The notes beneath the pieces are model-generated. The model was not told where the DNA came from. It was given only the letters and a program-made list of their open reading frames with translations, and searched no databases. Source: Waddliaceae bacterium (GTDB lineage: Bacteria; Chlamydiota; Chlamydiia; Chlamydiales; GCA-2709385). Taken from it: DNA of 64,000 nt. Below, piece after piece: positions 11,801 to 18,541 of the stretch. The translations under genes and the position numbers were made by a program. The number at the start of each line of letters is the position of its first letter. The stretch's first letter is position 1. The stretch spans positions 1 to 64,000 of the forward strand of contig PAQS01000022.1 of NCBI GenBank assembly GCA_002709385.1, in the 5' to 3' direction.

Positions 11801-14014
11801 ATAATCTCGAACCAATTGAATTTTATATTCTTGTCTAGGAACACGTGCCGGACGTTGTTCAACTAACCCATCTAAAGTATGTAAATCTCTTCTCAAAGTA
11901 TCTAGATTCCAACCTAAATCATATAAAAACTGTGCTCTCTCAGGAATCTCATTTTCACTATCATCTTTTAAAAAAGTATTTTGACTTAAGTGCAGCAAAT
12001 GTAATAACGATGTATGTACTGTAAGAGAATCTACTTGATCACGTTCGTCATAAGCAATTTGTCCTTTTTTAAACTTTGCTTCTGCAAAATAATGATGCAT
12101 TTTAGACAAATGCTCACTCAACTGATCACATTCTTCCAAATTAGCGTGTGATTCAAAACCTTTCCAAAACTTTGAATCGACAGGAACTTCAAGATTAGAA
12201 ATCGTTTCTCTATAAATTTGCAAAATCAAATTCAATTGTTCTGCATCCACTAATTCGTCTAAGCGTTTTGCCAGATAAGCTGTCCTTTCCAATAAGGCTG
12301 GAATTTGCTCTCTTTCATTTATTTCCGATCTAAAAGCATTACCTACAAATGAAACATTTATTAAGTCATCTTGATTCATTCGCTTTGATGCAACTTGCTT
12401 CTGTTTAGAAGTGTTAGGTGAATGTAACTTTCCTAAGTGAACATGAAAATCGCCTCTCTTCAATTTTTCAAGCTCATTGGGAATATTTCTTTTTTTCAAA
12501 TTGGAAACTTCTAAACGTTGAATGAGTGAATCAATACGACTACTTAAATCATCAAAATTATCAGAATATTTTTGCAATTTACGTTGTTTTTCTAGCAAAA
12601 CACCAAGTAATTTTTCAGATTTCTTATCAGATAGCTCTCCTATGGCAGTGTCTATCTGATTCAATTCATGACTCAAAACCTCTTTTGTAAATTTTTCCTT
12701 ATCAGATAACGACGCTGTAGAAAAACGAATGCGGATTCCTTCTCGAATCAGCTTCATAGGATCCGGTTTAACTTCTAAACTACGCTGTTTATTTTCTTGA
12801 ATAGTAGCTCCACTATGTACCCATAACTTTTGTCGATATTCCTCTACTGATTCAGGGGGAAATAAACCATGCATCTCAGTTATTCTACTACGGCTATCAT
12901 CAGAAGCTTTCTTCATGGAATCTTTTAGTTTTTCTTTGAGATTTTCTTCTTCTCCCATTAACTCAAAAATTCTTACCCAATCCCCTTTACTTATTCGATC
13001 TTTCGGAGAGGGCAAACTTAAGGACATCAAATGATTGATACAGCTAGCTAAGTCATCATCTGAAGGAAGTTTTTCCCAAACAAAATCACGTGCAAATCGA
13101 TCTTTCGACAAGCCATAACTCATTTCAGATAAAGCAAGGTTCCCGCTGTCATTTTTATACAAATTCAATAAGACAGGCTCAAAAACTCCGTCATCCCTCC
13201 AATATCCCGTTGGAATCATGAGCAAATTACTACCGTTTTTTGCCTCTTTAAACTTATCAAAAACCCCTTCTTGTACTTGCTCCTTTATGTATTTTTTCGG
13301 GTCGTCTTTTTTGAAATAGTTCGTGCCTATATCAAGAGCATCTCGTAACTGAATCCATAATTGTTTGTCTGCTTTGTCTTCTGGAGTCAATGCAGCAATA
13401 CAAGTACGCAGAGCTGATAACAAAGCATATTCTTGTCCTTCTGCACCCTTTGTTCGCTCAAGAGAAAGAAGTTCTATGGGACGATGATCATTGATTTTTT
13501 TTCTAAATATACGTTGCACGATCGCAACAGGTCCGACAGCCAAATTCCATAATAAATGAACTCTTTTGTACTTTTCAGGACAAGAATCTACTAAACGATG
13601 CCACAATTGACTTAAGCTTGCTTTTTGCGTCTCAAGATCTCCTCCCTTTTTCTTACTTTCTCCTATCAGTGCTTTAGCTAAATGATTCGCTTTGTCCGCA
13701 ACTGCTACTTCTTCGTCACCATAACAAAGACTTTGTTTAATACGATAAATACCTAAATTTGTATGAATGAGAAAAACACTAGATTCATTCCCATTATCGC
13801 CACCGCTTTTATTTTTATTAGAGGATTTTTCAGTTATACTTTCTACTAACTTTACTTTTTCTGTACTTCTTAAAGATTCTATAAACTCATTTAAGTCTGA
13901 TATATCCTTAATATTTCGATGAACTAAGTTGCCTAAAACACAACGGTCGCTATAACTAACCTGAATGCCATTTTTCGATATAATTTCTTTATTATAATCA
14001 ATAGGAGAAACCAT
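2834..14014 (-). CDS. Giant protein with SF2-helicase-like ATPase core (DUF3638/DUF3645-like)
   Basis: A 3726-residue, largely helical and charged protein, by far the largest gene in the window. The first two thirds show no recognisable domain. Near residue 2368 there is a Walker A-type site, QAQMGSGKTSF, preceded by the Q...QVDMIQ pattern seen before ATP sites in DUF3638 proteins. IDELGS near residue 2601 can serve as Walker B/motif II. CQGIWRGRGLGR near residue 3200 resembles SF2 helicase motif VI, and NPSDVYGTNWD just before it resembles motif V. A histidine-glutamine repeat lies near residue 3515, then a separate C-terminal region. No signal peptide or membrane span is seen. I chose the ATG at 14014 over an upstream TTG; no strong ribosome site marks either. 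Assignment to DUF3638/DUF3645 is from memory of the motif and is moderate; cellular role unknown, possibly a host-directed effector. Confidence 0.75.
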   Translation of the reverse strand: MVSPIDYNKEIISKNGIQVSYSDRCVLGNLVHRNIKDISDLNEFIESLRSTEKVKLVESITEKSSNKNKSGGDNGNESSVFLIHTNLGIYRIKQSLCYGDEEVAVADKANHLAKALIGESKKKGGDLETQKASLSQLWHRLVDSCPEKYKRVHLLWNLAVGPVAIVQRIFRKKINDHRPIELLSLERTKGAEGQEYALLSALRTCIAALTPEDKADKQLWIQLRDALDIGTNYFKKDDPKKYIKEQVQEGVFDKFKEAKNGSNLLMIPTGYWRDDGVFEPVLLNLYKNDSGNLALSEMSYGLSKDRFARDFVWEKLPSDDDLASCINHLMSLSLPSPKDRISKGDWVRIFELMGEEENLKEKLKDSMKKASDDSRSRITEMHGLFPPESVEEYRQKLWVHSGATIQENKQRSLEVKPDPMKLIREGIRIRFSTASLSDKEKFTKEVLSHELNQIDTAIGELSDKKSEKLLGVLLEKQRKLQKYSDNFDDLSSRIDSLIQRLEVSNLKKRNIPNELEKLKRGDFHVHLGKLHSPNTSKQKQVASKRMNQDDLINVSFVGNAFRSEINEREQIPALLERTAYLAKRLDELVDAEQLNLILQIYRETISNLEVPVDSKFWKGFESHANLEECDQLSEHLSKMHHYFAEAKFKKGQIAYDERDQVDSLTVHTSLLHLLHLSQNTFLKDDSENEIPERAQFLYDLGWNLDTLRRDLHTLDGLVEQRPARVPRQEYKIQLVRDYIHKNAENEIHEGFRHEEAFNNLCVSKQLSGKAEAQARADYADSFYIRGLGNSPYEIPGQMTDIHRFTSLQPALWDPEKALLGQRGAKGVFRETLHFLSQVPSVFSGISKTFQKPGAGISEIKQAGIEVLQDSHGIRYSSIIDRAKGMNRVEFMKGKTGIIENPLFSDKNLGDPLLFDTPNKISKGLVVLSGDLPGNIKKGQGLGTYVEYLIAQFRRAIISDKTYERGLTEKIHSQNSESQMRASSLEDINNDLQSIDQYLLDRLAIVEKENEESLSFRVLEEVFDLIVARPDLLDKPEARRRIDSLIHSSHLISTYLKKNSSHFEQMGIRMKEAIDLCVNDHKLQRANFLLYLGTSISLFSSGKGGGIPNILEENQEYRNKLIKQIKEESGSLNEQIDNCTYFLSALANETDTEKLKMLFEDEDTALSLFISLQKIKDMGQFASLPHLSESLQHWSDVHLKPLFREKSNELLKALNYWTNTQEGEWIQDEQDHYLWSKETIKIHLSTMSIEGLEIKERICPLPDTVTQSIEYKKLFGGKQFQAKYQAGDYEGEWIFSFNEGSEKEYRILYSAINHSFIIQTKLPEKVSLIGNSLISSRDEVWCTYHLPKIRTIRSVLKEGINKVIFSPLSAIRFSSITKFLSESIGMLQDLSITDIDKLICEKGVWLNDPNNPTQGVVFTEGIDKIDTALKLHFERGNLTKARTIEGEFLFVPKQGSLAHIFSPHGAQRILCSSSTKGGDIDKIFLLEEEIILRKDKDKNQWVVEKDKSGRYEGWELQLDLETKSRSGRICKNIGANLGQVGMRLKHPSENKEAIILWTQKVQNTSSYQQAGWESLDIENSADTSPPRTELLLTQSSEGEEFIEGPTSAFYYLAYHAAIKHNYADAMSFMERAITAELNEKDIPALQRCIDLFLSLPANSQSSRIVKLKLVLNTAQSLKKLGDSEFKRETWADYLGFAIQVADTFKDYEYKESLDKDKKRDLNLSASELSELKRIQIEGMAALRSPYRDLNSLRKDQTNLWVANPQTSPIQVLMPHILISRMKKPVEDPENLLKNLSYANPEVVIDQFFVLWNYIATHEKVDVTDLIPLMGPVEGFKNLNISMESIEENLTSIQGNILKGEGQALVLDQARRLLITLASKPYAQRGGLVQRELTPEACWKARKKLPGGVIQGILKIGLQKFQSLVLKKELKPHPDLGIVLRSAEYQFNRMLLEKGAKPQPITVGIDEFDIALAIKQRFAGQIEPGDRIDLEKFVKYLREDPNAFGPLIGFTWPLIKEKHIDKIAAKIAAGQGVVPINFLISMISSLTTVNIIQETRLQQTQRRARELEETLRNEAKNNESKITNWDKGYELPAINALDENVLALSAFLLESNKNVEDKYREENLNPAEIFEELKDTNPLKRVADHEKQLLKEGIESLPNGVGATKFIECSSLKEIQSTLDEHLDPLRKDVKEIRQSILSSVRQQNKSVSYPSQLKDAIDQEDLFGETLIIERLLNAYQKGELLAESNEQKQLITDITKYLILASEVKALDSGFRRTLNEAIQSLENKSADQSDLEKEIEVSHLSKIASEYERLTNRKRYLNEGQLLNPRVNRKILVAEFRTGKILRQVQVDMIQAIDKNPDHFHQAQMGSGKTSFILPIALLLLSERGMLPLAVMKDQLIHEHGKNLDQATRLMLEESGFFFDFDFDQAHDANQLAELYVQLLQKKQENGYIATTMHDLATLEHSLMQTLELPPEFMSKLKLGSEGLKPLMSSLAGCMSMQSIKETKVEFKEVAEIGKQLGKDIKEIKQPGGGGLKRKIHTVADSEIRQGFEEKIEKLHETALSLTKPPLEFIEITRQRYWMRKIHALLTGDQEFFGFQTQMEIDELGSIANVVNEDNLGIGEKRSYSPSGCQVAKAVMKVIYNSKNEEFKKIRSLINSREESLISQAYYQDTIVPLIVDALLEGEEGKEFREHLFSFLPDDAGRKEIIQKTGIANFLKGKKNTLIEEKLAEVPKLNYASQELFDKHLSGFISLQKEEEEEESRAKKLIDPKVIESNEKKTFLQGMWSILSGAVSGTINEAKEEIKNYFNPKQNLDYAAEILYGPTFREIYEGIEDRLVYLGVNKPNDESYRETMRQLSEQCPLYYQELMQRISGFTSINFLFSLQASLQSLSGVATSTNGIDVAVKKGQMTVGPLESGIEKQEYIFGNESEAILHHFWTYAAGSVDTDILKNHLQRYQKNHPEQARKFGENLEELETLILDREKGWNLRLAVLESELIESGDIGLYDEQYVFNVQELMDNAGGMSGVLELSALPPRASEGVERKDEAETMLLLAKMNPQTIVCSQTDQENSLRDVTFKQILHELKTNKQCHAIINEGITMGDTQELLRDLREKDTDRDFVYKDLDTKQTMLWRKTEKSPKALSEEELNRILLSDLDLAHSVVMIYNPSDVYGTNWDVPAGDLLFVPGPSCTMTRFCQGIWRGRGLGRTHQVKLLLSHSIAEGIQSHSEEASWKGFIKTLRLRRNEQKAQAALKTQQIRANTIVKKQLRKCLNKHQARKDDENYWSINNLPVLLLDTALDQGLHEIFRPYLVQKSEKMSLNNMGKFTVEDTMTHIENLYEEEEKKLEELEKNLKEGICVQLQKLTSKEIFKSLFTANDGLLASELSSRLIEKKVPFGSYLAKSPVIQNLAKKAANNVPLFLVEKGLKKGQNKANKEMGEKLSLSKEEVNQLMPDWNLVESWAKDEHQRILDEIAGMKKLLANEKAEFMKEKQEIEKNLASTALVQDSQSSLSRVQQHQHQHQHQHQHQHQEQIQMVPDQSIKVPSAPFEPWTISINSESGEVNIPENAIAYEPPVDSPMTKQMLAVRNCHIRQRGDALGRIFVYGDQTLMISVQDYHHVIAPFIEENKDSKIPMAVFTPFKNLSSEYGLNISGKEIPKIEGKLAQKMAWLKMYQGFIDFSPGEKEDLKSYFASLISQDNDEYEKHCKWLFEHGAYSQLELLQEILLSD
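3431..3478 (-). repeat. In-frame His-Gln dipeptide repeat in the giant gene
   Basis: Seven consecutive His-Gln dipeptides, preceded by Gln-Gln, are encoded here. Codons alternate CAT/CAC and CAA/CAG, so the DNA repeat is imperfect. It separates the ATPase and coiled-coil part from the last about 200 residues and looks like a hinge or metal-binding linker. Confidence 0.9.
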
Positions 14015-14046
14015 CAAACAAACCAAATTATCAATAAGTATAATAT

Positions 14047-14052
14047 ATTATA
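14047..14052 (-). promoter_or_regulatory. Candidate -10 box for the giant gene
   Basis: The minus strand reads TATAAT here, 32 bases before the ATG at 14014, in a very A+T-rich divergent gap shared with the CPBP gene. No clear -35 partner is seen. Confidence 0.35.
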
Positions 14053-14152
14053 ACAAACACAGTAAAACAAATAAATATACTTTTATTTTACACCATCTTA
14101 ACAAAATATTTTTACACTTCTATTTAAAACAATAAAAATAAGGTGTCTATAA

Positions 14153-14860
14153 ATGAGTATAATAGGAATATTTCAAACAGTAGCAGACTATACAATCATA
14201 AAGCCTGTAAAATTGGCAATATCAACTACAGTAAACTCCACTTGTAAAGTCGCTTCTTTCGTTGCTAGTCTTTACACAAGAGAGAACGGAATTTTCTTTG
14301 CATTGAATAATGATGCTATTGCTAAAAAAGCAGAAGAATACAAAGATTTTTCTTTGCGTGAGAAGGTGATCAAAGGATGTTCGAAAGGAGCACAAGGATT
14401 TTTGATTAGTGCTGCTACTATTATAGCTTTGCACATATTACTATCTCAAGAAGATGAAGGCGAAGAGCCTAGTATAGATATTACCATGAGTAGAGCTTTA
14501 ATCGCTGCTATTAAGGAAGAAGTTTTTATACGAGGAATCCTGCAGAATGGTGTCGCATTGACCCAAAAACTTATAAGCCATCTTAGTCCTGAATCTTGGA
14601 AAAACAACTCTATAGCACAATTTTGTGCTTCACCTGCTTCTAGAATTTTAGTAGTTAACAGCTTATTTGCATCTCTTCATCTTGATAATGCTGGATCTTA
14701 CCTAAGTACCAAAGGTGCTCTTATTCAATCATTAAGCATAGCTCTTTTACCAACTTACAGTACTTTACATGAAACAACCGGTGATATCATAGCTCCTCTA
14801 TTCGCACATATAACAAATAATGCAATTACAGGAATCGTAACGTTAGGTGCTAGAATGTAA
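14153..14860 (+). CDS. CPBP-family intramembrane metalloprotease
   Basis: The 235-residue protein carries the CPBP (CAAX protease/Abi) signature motifs: EEVFIR (EExxxR, residues 122-127), FASLH (FxxxH, 172-176) and HITNN (HxxxN, 219-223), all in C-terminal hydrophobic segments. A further hydrophobic stretch lies at about 80-97. Family members are glutamate-dependent proteases inside the membrane, some processing prenylated proteins or bacteriocin-related peptides; the substrate here cannot be read from the sequence. AAGGTG about 8 bases before the ATG is an acceptable ribosome site. It is transcribed divergently from the giant gene. The N-terminal 75 residues are not part of the family core. 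The family call is confident; the role is open. Confidence 0.82.
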   Translation: MSIIGIFQTVADYTIIKPVKLAISTTVNSTCKVASFVASLYTRENGIFFALNNDAIAKKAEEYKDFSLREKVIKGCSKGAQGFLISAATIIALHILLSQEDEGEEPSIDITMSRALIAAIKEEVFIRGILQNGVALTQKLISHLSPESWKNNSIAQFCASPASRILVVNSLFASLHLDNAGSYLSTKGALIQSLSIALLPTYSTLHETTGDIIAPLFAHITNNAITGIVTLGARM

Positions 14861-14883
14861 GTGCCAATGAGCGCCCACAAGGT

Positions 14884-15090
14884 CTACTTCCCCCGAGCTG
14901 CTTGCAAAAATAGTAAATAAGATTCCTGATTAGATTTAGATACAATAGCTGCTTGAAAGCTTTTTCCTAAGTCACTATCGGAATATGCACCTTTAATAAA
15001 ATTTTCATCATAATCAAGTTCTGACAAAAGAAGAAGTAAACCATAGTGAAGAAAGTTTTCACTTCTCCCTAGAAGAAAAAAACCGATCAA
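14884..15090 (-). pseudogene. Possible 3' remnant of an unidentified gene
   Basis: An open frame of 68 codons with no recognisable start signal and no known domain. It abuts, head to head, the truncated 5' edge of the cheA remnant, and its amino acids (for example SYLLFLQAARGK at the end) look protein-like rather than random. I infer that it is the tail of a gene cut at about 15080 by the same rearrangement that beheaded cheA. It could equally be a chance frame; confidence is low. Confidence 0.3.
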
Positions 15091-15167
15091 TATCGCTTGC
15101 AGATGGTTTCCGTTTCCGTTTAGTTGTTGATCGCTTTCTAGAGCCAGAAGAGATCGTAGTAAAACTT

Positions 15168-16175
15168 TTGGGCATCTTCCTACAGCATTGTGCTTGCTAT
15201 AGTGGGGTAACTATTCGCGGTGATGGAAACGTAGCTATGATTCTGGATGTTATGGGAATCAGCCGTCAAGAAGGTCTTTCTGCGATTGGTTATCATGAAG
15301 AAAATTCTGACGATCTAGAAGAATTAGCAGATAGACAAAGCTACCTTGTCGTTTCCAATGTTCCTGGAAACTACTTTGCTGTTCCTTTAGGTATTGTGCG
15401 TAGAATCGAACAGGTTAACGCATCACGTATTGAAGATAAGGTTGGCAGACCTGGATTACAATATGAAGATAGGTCCTTACCACTCATTTCACTAAGTCAA
15501 TTGCCAGAAGTCCCCAAAGAAGATGGCGAAACACAGTTTGTACTCGTTTTCCGCACTCAAGGACATGAGATTGGTTTAGTTGTGAATGATCTGATGGATG
15601 CACATGAAGCCTCTACAATAGTAGATGACAAGACTTTTGCCCAAAAAGGAATCATGGGGTCCATTATCATAGAAGGGCACACCGTTCTGCTAGTCGATCT
15701 TTATGAGCTAGCTAAACAACGTTACCCTGAATGGACAGACACCACTCAAATGAAAAAAAGTGAAGGCGATGCCCCTGTCTCTGTTTTAGTTGTGGATGAT
15801 TCAAGCTTCTACCGAAACCAAATCTCACGTTTCGTTAGTGAGCTTGGTGCAGAAGTCGTCACAGCAGAAGATGGCGAAATTGGCTTACAAAAACTACAAA
15901 GCCAAGAAAACAAATTCGATATTGTACTTACTGATATCGAAATGCCAAACCTCGACGGCCTAGGGTTTATGCGAGCTATTAGAGGCGACCCTAATTTGCA
16001 ATCTCTTCCAGTTATTGCAATCACTTCTCTTGCAGGTACTGACAATGAAGAAATGGTCATGCAAGCAGGGGCTGATAAATACATGGTCAAACTTGCTAAA
16101 GACGAACTCCAAAGCACACTTGTCCAACTCAGCAGTAAGCTGAAAAGAAAAGCTGTAAGTAAGGAGGAAGGATAA
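15168..16175 (+). CDS. Truncated CheA remnant: CheW-like domain plus receiver (CheV-like)
   Basis: The frame reads as the C-terminal part of a CheA-type chemotaxis kinase. From about 15093, in frame but upstream of any good start, it gives GFRFRLVVDRFLEPEEIVVK and then VTIRGDGNVAMILDV, the end of the CheA P5 domain. A second CheW-like domain follows (about residues 55-190 counted from 15168), then a receiver domain with VLVVDDS, the phospho-acceptor in LTDIEMPNLDG and a C-terminal lysine (KYMVK). The Hpt, dimerisation and ATPase domains are missing, and a stop occurs in frame at 14997. What remains resembles CheV (CheW plus receiver). The true start is unclear: TTG 15168 or ATG 15237 are options. 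The stop overlaps the cheW start (TAATG). It may be a pseudogene or a still-used CheV-like protein. Confidence 0.8.
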   Translation: MGIFLQHCACYSGVTIRGDGNVAMILDVMGISRQEGLSAIGYHEENSDDLEELADRQSYLVVSNVPGNYFAVPLGIVRRIEQVNASRIEDKVGRPGLQYEDRSLPLISLSQLPEVPKEDGETQFVLVFRTQGHEIGLVVNDLMDAHEASTIVDDKTFAQKGIMGSIIIEGHTVLLVDLYELAKQRYPEWTDTTQMKKSEGDAPVSVLVVDDSSFYRNQISRFVSELGAEVVTAEDGEIGLQKLQSQENKFDIVLTDIEMPNLDGLGFMRAIRGDPNLQSLPVIAITSLAGTDNEEMVMQAGADKYMVKLAKDELQSTLVQLSSKLKRKAVSKEEG

Positions 16176-16639
16176 TGAGCTCTGCCACAAAAAATATAAA
16201 CAAATTAGAAAAAATTTGCTTGCTTAGAGTTCATGACTTGCTCTGTGGTATGGACGTATCTGATGTCTTAGAGATTTCTATAGATACCTCAACAACAAAA
16301 GTCTATGGAGCGGCAGACTGGGTAAAAGGTGTCGCCAATCTTCGAGGACATATTGTTACCATTCTCGATCTTCGCAGACGTTTTTCTCTCCCTGAAGCAG
16401 AAGATAGCACTACGGGACAAATCGTTATCTTCGAATTCCGTAACGAAAAAGTAGGGTTTCTCGTAGACGAGGTGGAATCTGTTATCAACACCACTGAAGC
16501 ATGCTTTGAAGAAGCAACCAATAACGTTAGAGGCGTTAATAAACGCTTCTTTAGCGGTATCTATAAAGAACCAGATTGCTTGATCGCGATTTTAGATATG
16601 CAAGGAATTTTAGAAGACGCGATCGGAGAAAACCGTTAA
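16175..16639 (+). CDS. cheW: CheW-like chemotaxis coupling protein
   Basis: The 154-residue protein is a single CheW domain. It has the typical pattern of a recognition strand (KICLLRVHDLLCGMDVSDV), the NLRGHIVTILDLRRR segment, VGFLVDEVESV and a final IAILDMQGIL strand. CheW proteins couple chemoreceptors to CheA by SH3-like folds in the cytoplasm. The start codon overlaps the stop of the CheA remnant, behind AGGAGG, so the two were one operon. No receptor, cheY, cheR or cheB is in the window. With its kinase partner truncated next door, the gene is either a relic or serves another kinase elsewhere. Confidence 0.88.
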   Translation: MSSATKNINKLEKICLLRVHDLLCGMDVSDVLEISIDTSTTKVYGAADWVKGVANLRGHIVTILDLRRRFSLPEAEDSTTGQIVIFEFRNEKVGFLVDEVESVINTTEACFEEATNNVRGVNKRFFSGIYKEPDCLIAILDMQGILEDAIGENR

Positions 16640-16654
16640 ATCGACTTATTTGTT

Positions 16655-16692
16655 AAATGCCCCATTTTGATTACGATCAAAATGGGGCATTT
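16655..16692. terminator. Bidirectional intrinsic terminator between cheW and secG
   Basis: A perfect 17-base inverted repeat (16655-16671 and 16676-16692) closes a 4-base loop. It starts AAATGCCCC and ends GGGGCATTT, giving A/T tracts on both sides. It lies between convergent cheW and secG and can serve both. Confidence 0.85.
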
Positions 16693-16716
16693 TCATAAAA
16701 GCAATAAAATAAACTA

Positions 16717-17004
16717 TTACTGTTGCGACTCGATCATATACGCTGCCGAAGCGCGATCATTTCTACCAAGACTAGAGGTCCATACAGAAAGTAAAACACA
16801 AGAAACAAGAAAAGCTGCCAATAACCAAGCAGTAAATTTTTGCAGAATTTGCGCTGTAGATGTTCCAAATACGGAAGATGAAGAATCTCCACCAAAAGAA
16901 GCACCTAAACCAGAGCTTTTACTTTCTTGAGCTAAAATCACCATGCATAAAAGCATACAAAGTAATACAAATAAGCTAATCGCAATAAAATAAATCGTAC
17001 TCAT
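16717..17004 (-). CDS. secG: SecG preprotein translocase subunit
   Basis: A 95-residue membrane protein with two hydrophobic helices (about 4-24 and 58-76), and between them the SecG loop motif GLGASFGG followed by a serine run and VFGTSTAQ, then a lysine entering helix 2. SecG is the third subunit of the SecYEG channel and helps SecA-driven export. It lies 80 bases downstream of tpiA on the same strand; tpiA-secG linkage is common in bacteria, which supports both calls. I took the ATG at 17004 over a TTG just upstream. The hydrophilic C-terminal tail is ordinary. Confidence 0.9.
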   Translation of the reverse strand: MSTIYFIAISLFVLLCMLLCMVILAQESKSSGLGASFGGDSSSSVFGTSTAQILQKFTAWLLAAFLVSCVLLSVWTSSLGRNDRASAAYMIESQQ

Positions 17005-17086
17005 CAATGAACCATAAACCTATTTCAGACTGGGTATTATTATATAGAATTTCTTGCTTCGCTACAAGCCCCGACTCCATTCTCTC

Positions 17087-17866
17087 TTAAGTTTCTGCTT
17101 TTGCACTTAAAGAAGAACTTTGTTCTATGATCTCAAAAAATGACTGAACATCTAAAGCAGCGCCTCCCACGAGTACGCCATCAATATCTTTTCCTTCAGT
17201 CAACTCTCTCGCATTCTTAGGTTTCACTGAACCACCATATAAAATTGGGGTTCCTTTTGCCACTTTATCCGTCCAATTTTTAGACAAAACACCACGAATA
17301 AATTGATGAGCTTCCTGCGCAAGTTCTGGGGTAGCTGTTAAGCCCGTACCAATAGCCCAAACAGGCTCATAAGCAATGACCACCGTCTTCATATCATCTT
17401 CAGATAAATCAGACAGACTTTCAATCATCTGCTGTTCGATGATTTCTTCTGTTTTTCCTTGCTCACGTTCTGTTTTTTGTTCTCCCACGCAAACAATCGG
17501 GCGTAAACCTTCTTTTAAAGCAGCTTTTACCTTTGCATTCACAAATTGACTACTTTCACCAAAAACATGGCGACGCTCAGAATGCCCTAAAATCACAAAG
17601 CGAGTCCCTTCAGCACTCAACATGCACCCCGCGACTTCTCCTGTAAAAGCTCCTTCTGTAGCATCGTGCATATTCTGTGCACCAATACAAATTTTCGAAT
17701 TTTTAGACGCTTCTACGGATGGATGAATTGCTGTAAAAGGAACAGCTAAATAGACACTTGATTCTACATTCTCTATTAACGGCTTTAACTGGTCTATAAA
17801 CGCAACAGCTTCTTCAGATGTTTTGTACATTTTCCAGTTTCCAGCAACGATTGTTTCGCGTCCCAT
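17087..17866 (-). CDS. tpiA: Triosephosphate isomerase
   Basis: The enzyme interconverts glyceraldehyde-3-phosphate and dihydroxyacetone phosphate in glycolysis. The 259-residue product has all key sites: GNWKMY with the substrate lysine, GHSERR with the electrophile histidine, CVGEQKTERE, the catalytic glutamate in AYEPVWAIGTG with loop 6, and YGGSVKP with the phosphate-binding GGAALD near the end. The length matches the family. AGGGG precedes the ATG. A flavodoxin-like gene lies 49 bases upstream and secG 82 bases downstream on the same strand. In Chlamydiaceae, as I recall, tpi, xseA and dxs are neighbours; here xseA is about 18 kb away. Confidence 0.97.
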   Translation of the reverse strand: MGRETIVAGNWKMYKTSEEAVAFIDQLKPLIENVESSVYLAVPFTAIHPSVEASKNSKICIGAQNMHDATEGAFTGEVAGCMLSAEGTRFVILGHSERRHVFGESSQFVNAKVKAALKEGLRPIVCVGEQKTEREQGKTEEIIEQQMIESLSDLSEDDMKTVVIAYEPVWAIGTGLTATPELAQEAHQFIRGVLSKNWTDKVAKGTPILYGGSVKPKNARELTEGKDIDGVLVGGAALDVQSFFEIIEQSSSLSAKAET

Positions 17867-17915
17867 AAATTCCCCTAGATGTTAAATAATCACCACTCTA
17901 CTAAGTTTTTTTTTC

Positions 17916-18425
17916 CTAATCAAATAACAAGTGCTTAAAAGCAGATACTTGACGGGTATTTTCTTCTACACGAATGGTATCATTCCCACTATAATGAAGA
18001 TAAGCTCCACCATAATGCATATCCAAATACTGACAGGTCAAACGAAAAGGATCTTCAAAACCGCAAGGATATTCTGAGCCGTAAGAGCTGACCACATACA
18101 CCCATTTACCTTTCAACGCACGGCCCATTTCTTTACGTATCGTAATCAAATCACTCCAACGATCAATAAATGTTTTCATCATGGCACTCATCGTATACCA
18201 ATAAACTGGAGTAGCTAATATGATCTTCTCATGAGACAACATCTTTTCTGCAACAGAAAGAAAATCATCTCCCTCATTGGCATGGGTGTAATCAAAATAA
18301 GAAATATCTAATGAGCGCAAATCGATAAATTCATGAGGATGCTCATTCAATACTAACGATAAAGCATGACGAGTATTGCCCTCTTCACGGGAACTTCCAT
18401 AAATAACTAATGGATCTTTTTTCAT
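17916..18425 (-). CDS. Flavodoxin-like NAD(P)H-dependent FMN oxidoreductase
   Basis: The 169-residue protein has the flavodoxin-fold NADPH-dependent FMN reductase pattern: a phosphate-binding start YGSSREEGNTRHAL (residues 9-22), an isoalloxazine-contact segment ATPVYWYTMSAMMKTFIDRW, and SSYGSE in the later strand. Such enzymes reduce FMN, quinones or other small acceptors in the cytosol; the substrate is not predictable. AGGAGGATAGT before the ATG is a strong ribosome site. It is probably first in a transcript with tpiA and secG. The family is clear, the exact activity not. Confidence 0.85.
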   Translation of the reverse strand: MKKDPLVIYGSSREEGNTRHALSLVLNEHPHEFIDLRSLDISYFDYTHANEGDDFLSVAEKMLSHEKIILATPVYWYTMSAMMKTFIDRWSDLITIRKEMGRALKGKWVYVVSSYGSEYPCGFEDPFRLTCQYLDMHYGGAYLHYSGNDTIRVEENTRQVSAFKHLLFD

Positions 18426-18541
18426 ACTATCCTCCTAAACGACCAACAGTGATTGTAACAGAATATAGACTTCGCCTGGAGCTAAAATCCACGCTAATCT
18501 AGAATTTGCTCTCTCATTGCAGAAAGGAAAGGAGTCCTATT

